A stretch of 64,000 nucleotides of DNA from Kordia sp. SMS9. GTDB taxonomy: Bacteria; Bacteroidota; Bacteroidia; Flavobacteriales; Flavobacteriaceae. The DNA lies in NCBI RefSeq assembly GCF_003352465.1, contig NZ_CP031153.1:1726465-1790464 (forward strand), in the 5' to 3' direction. Numbering within the stretch: position 1 is the stretch's first letter; the number at the start of each line of letters is the position of its first letter. Made by a program: the position numbers and the translations under genes. Below, piece after piece: positions 62,333 through 64,000 of this stretch. The notes under the pieces are model-generated. The model saw only the letters and a program-made list of their open reading frames with translations. It ran no database searches and was not told the origin of the DNA.

Positions 62333-62881
62333 TTACTTTAAATTCAATTGCCAAGACACACCAAATCGGTCTTCAAGAAACGTAAACTTTGAGCTGAAAC
62401 CATAATTGTCTAACGGCATTAGAATTTTTCCGTTTTCCGATAGTTTTGCTAGAAGGTTTTCAATTTCTTCGTTGGTTTTGCATTCTACCCAAATAGAAAC
62501 TGCGGGCGAAAATCCCCATGCATGCTTTATATAACTATCGCTACACGCAAATCGACTTCCGTTCAATTCAAAGGTTGCCACCATGATCGTTCCTTCTTTG
62601 GCTGGACCATCTTTTCCATAACGCTGTACATCTAAGATGTTGGAATTTTCAAATAAACCCACATAGAAATTCATGGCTTCTTCGGCATTGTTTTCTTGAA
62701 ATGTCAAAAACGTTTTGATTGGTTTTTCCGCAGGCATTGACGCTTTTTCTTTTATGTTTTGTAGCAAACTATCAATCTTGGTTTTTAGCAACGTTATTTT
62801 TTCGTTAGCCTGTTCATTTAGTTGATGATCTTTACAACTACATGTCAGTACAATGATTAATATGACTAGAATTTTTTTCAT
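62333..62881 (-). CDS. Lipoprotein-anchored PhnB-like VOC protein
   Basis: A 182-residue protein with a lipoprotein signal, ILVILIIVLTCSC, and a PhnB/3-demethylubiquinone-methyltransferase-like VOC domain after about residue 55. KTFLTFQENNAEEAMNFYVGLFENS and later FTFLEDRFGVSWQLNL are the family's opening and closing segments. Related VOC proteins are normally cytoplasmic, so a lipidated copy is unusual. The upstream half contains a charged helix linker. It is 11 bases downstream of the other VOC gene. A possible function is binding of a small molecule in the periplasm. The lipobox Cys (TCSC) follows a hydrophobic stretch. Confidence 0.75.
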   Translation of the reverse strand: MKKILVILIIVLTCSCKDHQLNEQANEKITLLKTKIDSLLQNIKEKASMPAEKPIKTFLTFQENNAEEAMNFYVGLFENSNILDVQRYGKDGPAKEGTIMVATFELNGSRFACSDSYIKHAWGFSPAVSIWVECKTNEEIENLLAKLSENGKILMPLDNYGFSSKFTFLEDRFGVSWQLNLK

Positions 62882-62892
62882 TTTGAAAGATT

Positions 62893-63288
62893 TTAAAGTG
62901 TTTCTACAAGTTGTATATTATTTCCACAAGTGTCGTTTAACACGGCAACTTTTACAGTTCCGACTGTGGTGGGTTTTACACTAAATTCCACGCCAAGCTT
63001 TGTCAATCGGTCATATTCTTCATCAACACTATCTACATCAAACTGTGTGTATGGAAATCCTGCTTCCATCAACGCATCTTGAAATACTTTGCTAGGTTCA
63101 AAGTGTAATGGTGCTGGTTCTAATAACAATTCTGGACCGTCTTGCCAATCTTTTGAAACCAAGGTCAGCCATCTATTTCCACCTTCTAGTGGCGTATCTT
63201 TCTTTTTTAGGAAACCTAATTTTTTTGTGTAAAATTGCAATGCTTTTTCTTGATCGCGAACGGGAATGCTGATGAGTGTTACTTTCAT
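62893..63288 (-). CDS. VOC-superfamily glyoxalase-like protein
   Basis: A 131-residue protein of the glyoxalase/bleomycin-resistance fold. The opening is VTLISIPVRDQEKALQFYTKKLGFLKK and the closing VAVLNDTCGNNIQLVETL, each a typical VOC module. It may be a lyase or dioxygenase, or may bind a drug; substrate is unknown. It is 11 bases upstream of the VOC lipoprotein gene and follows the AraC gene by 47 bases, in the same direction. The AraC gene could regulate this group. Confidence 0.87.
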   Translation of the reverse strand: MKVTLISIPVRDQEKALQFYTKKLGFLKKKDTPLEGGNRWLTLVSKDWQDGPELLLEPAPLHFEPSKVFQDALMEAGFPYTQFDVDSVDEEYDRLTKLGVEFSVKPTTVGTVKVAVLNDTCGNNIQLVETL

Positions 63289-63335
63289 GTCAGTTGTTTT
63301 TTTATGATAAAATTCAAAGCTACTGCTTCAAACGT

Positions 63336-63725
63336 TTAGATGCTTCTCGAAAGTTGCTCTTTTTGGTATTCGCTAGGCGATTTGCCTGTTTTGACTTTAA
63401 ACAATGCACTAAACGAACCTAAACTTTCAAATCCGACTGCAAAACAAGTTTCCGTCACTGACATGCCGTTTTTTAGTTGCTCTTTCGATTTTGCAATGCG
63501 AATATCTATCAAATATTGTCTCGGCGTCATGCCATAATATTTTTTAAAAAGGCGTAATAAATGATATTTGGAAGTAAAGCGAATGTGCGAAAGGAAATCT
63601 AAATTCAGTGTGGTTTCATAATGATTTTCAATGTAATTCTTTGTCGCAATCACCGTTTCCAATTGTTTATCATTGGAATAACAACGTTCTTTAATTTGTT
63701 GTATTTTACTTTCGTAAAAGGTCAT
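63336..63725 (-). CDS. AraC-type helix-turn-helix protein
   Basis: A 129-residue protein that is essentially an AraC-type DNA-binding domain without a sensing domain. The two helix-turn-helix units are FLSHIRFTSKYHLLRLFKKYYGMTPRQYL and ETCFAVGFESLGSFSALFK, with the canonical GF-x-S signature. At this size it resembles the MarA/SoxS type of stand-alone activators. It is the first gene of the minus-strand run ending at 59390, with small gaps, so it may regulate the VOC genes that follow. No ligand domain is present, so control may be at the level of expression. Confidence 0.87.
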   Translation of the reverse strand: MTFYESKIQQIKERCYSNDKQLETVIATKNYIENHYETTLNLDFLSHIRFTSKYHLLRLFKKYYGMTPRQYLIDIRIAKSKEQLKNGMSVTETCFAVGFESLGSFSALFKVKTGKSPSEYQKEQLSRSI

Positions 63726-63881
63726 GTTGTGTGTTGAAACGTGTTTTTAAATCGTTGCTAAGTGAGTATTACAGGAATTTCTGTTGTTTCATACTAGCAA
63801 GTTAATTTGCTTATACAGCTTTAGTTATTGACTAAAGCTAACAAGAATTTTGATCATTTTCAAAGTAACAGACGTACTTTT

Positions 63882-64000
63882 TTAAATTCCAATGATCAAT
63901 TTCGCAATTAAGAAGTAAATTAAAATTCCGAAGATATCGTTGCTCGTTGTGATAAAAGGTCCTGTTGCAATGGCTGGATCAATGCCGCGTTTGTCTAAAA
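63882..64000 (-). CDS. mgtE: Magnesium transporter MgtE, C-terminal end (partial)
   Basis: The reverse strand of the last bases reads LDKRGIDPAIATGPFITT then SNDIFGILIYFLIAKLIIGI and a TAA stop at 63882. The DPAIATGPFITTSNDI segment is the conserved end of MgtE magnesium channels, in which the Asp and neighbouring residues line the pore. The remainder of the gene lies outside the window. The short tail is a transmembrane helix. The fit to the family is strong even though only 39 codons are visible. Confidence 0.8.
   Translation of the reverse strand, partial: LDKRGIDPAIATGPFITTSNDIFGILIYFLIAKLIIGI

Noticed and set aside
1..64000. CRISPR arrays, rRNA and tRNA genes
   Set aside because: No evenly spaced direct repeats, no rRNA-like conserved segments and no cloverleaf with GGTTCGA-type arm were recognised; spacer-sized repeats found are dispersed or inverted.

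Overview
The window is a low-GC chromosomal segment from a member of the Bacteroidota, almost certainly family Flavobacteriaceae. The evidence is TAnnTTTG promoter boxes with few Shine-Dalgarno sites, several secreted proteins with type IX secretion (T9SS) C-terminal sorting domains, a di-heme-type sdhCAB operon, a 513-aa GlyS and abundant short intergenic repeats. The class I lanthipeptide-like precursors resemble those of Kordia-type genomes, but the genus is only a guess. I found no rRNA, tRNA, CRISPR array, prophage or intact insertion sequence.

Layout. 0-6 kb: a BrnQ amino-acid carrier, a solitary AbiH-type defence gene, an AraC regulator, an intergenic stretch full of repeats, then a tiny CPNCW peptide, an AhpD/CMD-family protein and a cupredoxin-like secreted protein. 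6-22 kb: mostly minus-strand secreted proteins (M43 metalloprotease, BNR/PKD protein, a repeat protein), an Xaa-Pro aminopeptidase, a degenerate GyrB-like protein with an unknown partner, a Crp-type regulator and a plus-strand 951-aa BNR/VPS10-like protein. A 192-bp MITE-like element lies at 9.5 kb. 22-31 kb: AstE/ASPA-like hydrolase with a RimK-type ligase, a lipoprotein, sdhCAB, an M28 lipoprotein peptidase and an FG-GAP/T9SS protein behind a double palindromic operator. 31-38.7 kb: TPR histidine kinase with LytTR regulator, a membrane-anchored MutS-like ATPase, two unknown genes and a methionine aminotransferase.

38.7-44.6 kb is the most unusual part. Four small genes encode double-glycine-leader, Cys/Ser/Thr-rich peptides that look like class I lanthipeptide precursors. 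Three sit in a row downstream of the aminotransferase and one is next to a LytS/LytTR pair; a TPR-AraC regulator and a thioredoxin-TPR protein lie between. No lanthionine synthetase is in the window, so these precursors are orphans here. The block lies between the aminotransferase and an omega-amidase-type nitrilase that would work together in methionine/glutamine transamination.

44.9-57.3 kb: nitrilase, AAA ATPase, Ig-like lipoprotein, ComF phosphoribosyltransferase, methyltransferase, glyS (apparently leaderless), a beta/gamma-crystallin-like lipoprotein and two outer-membrane barrel proteins. 57.6-64 kb: arsR-arsC with recognisable operators, an LEA-like repeat protein, and a dense minus-strand run of small enzymes (three VOC proteins, DUF4199, D-2-hydroxyacid dehydrogenase, cupin, GNAT, AraC), ending in the 3' end of an mgtE gene.
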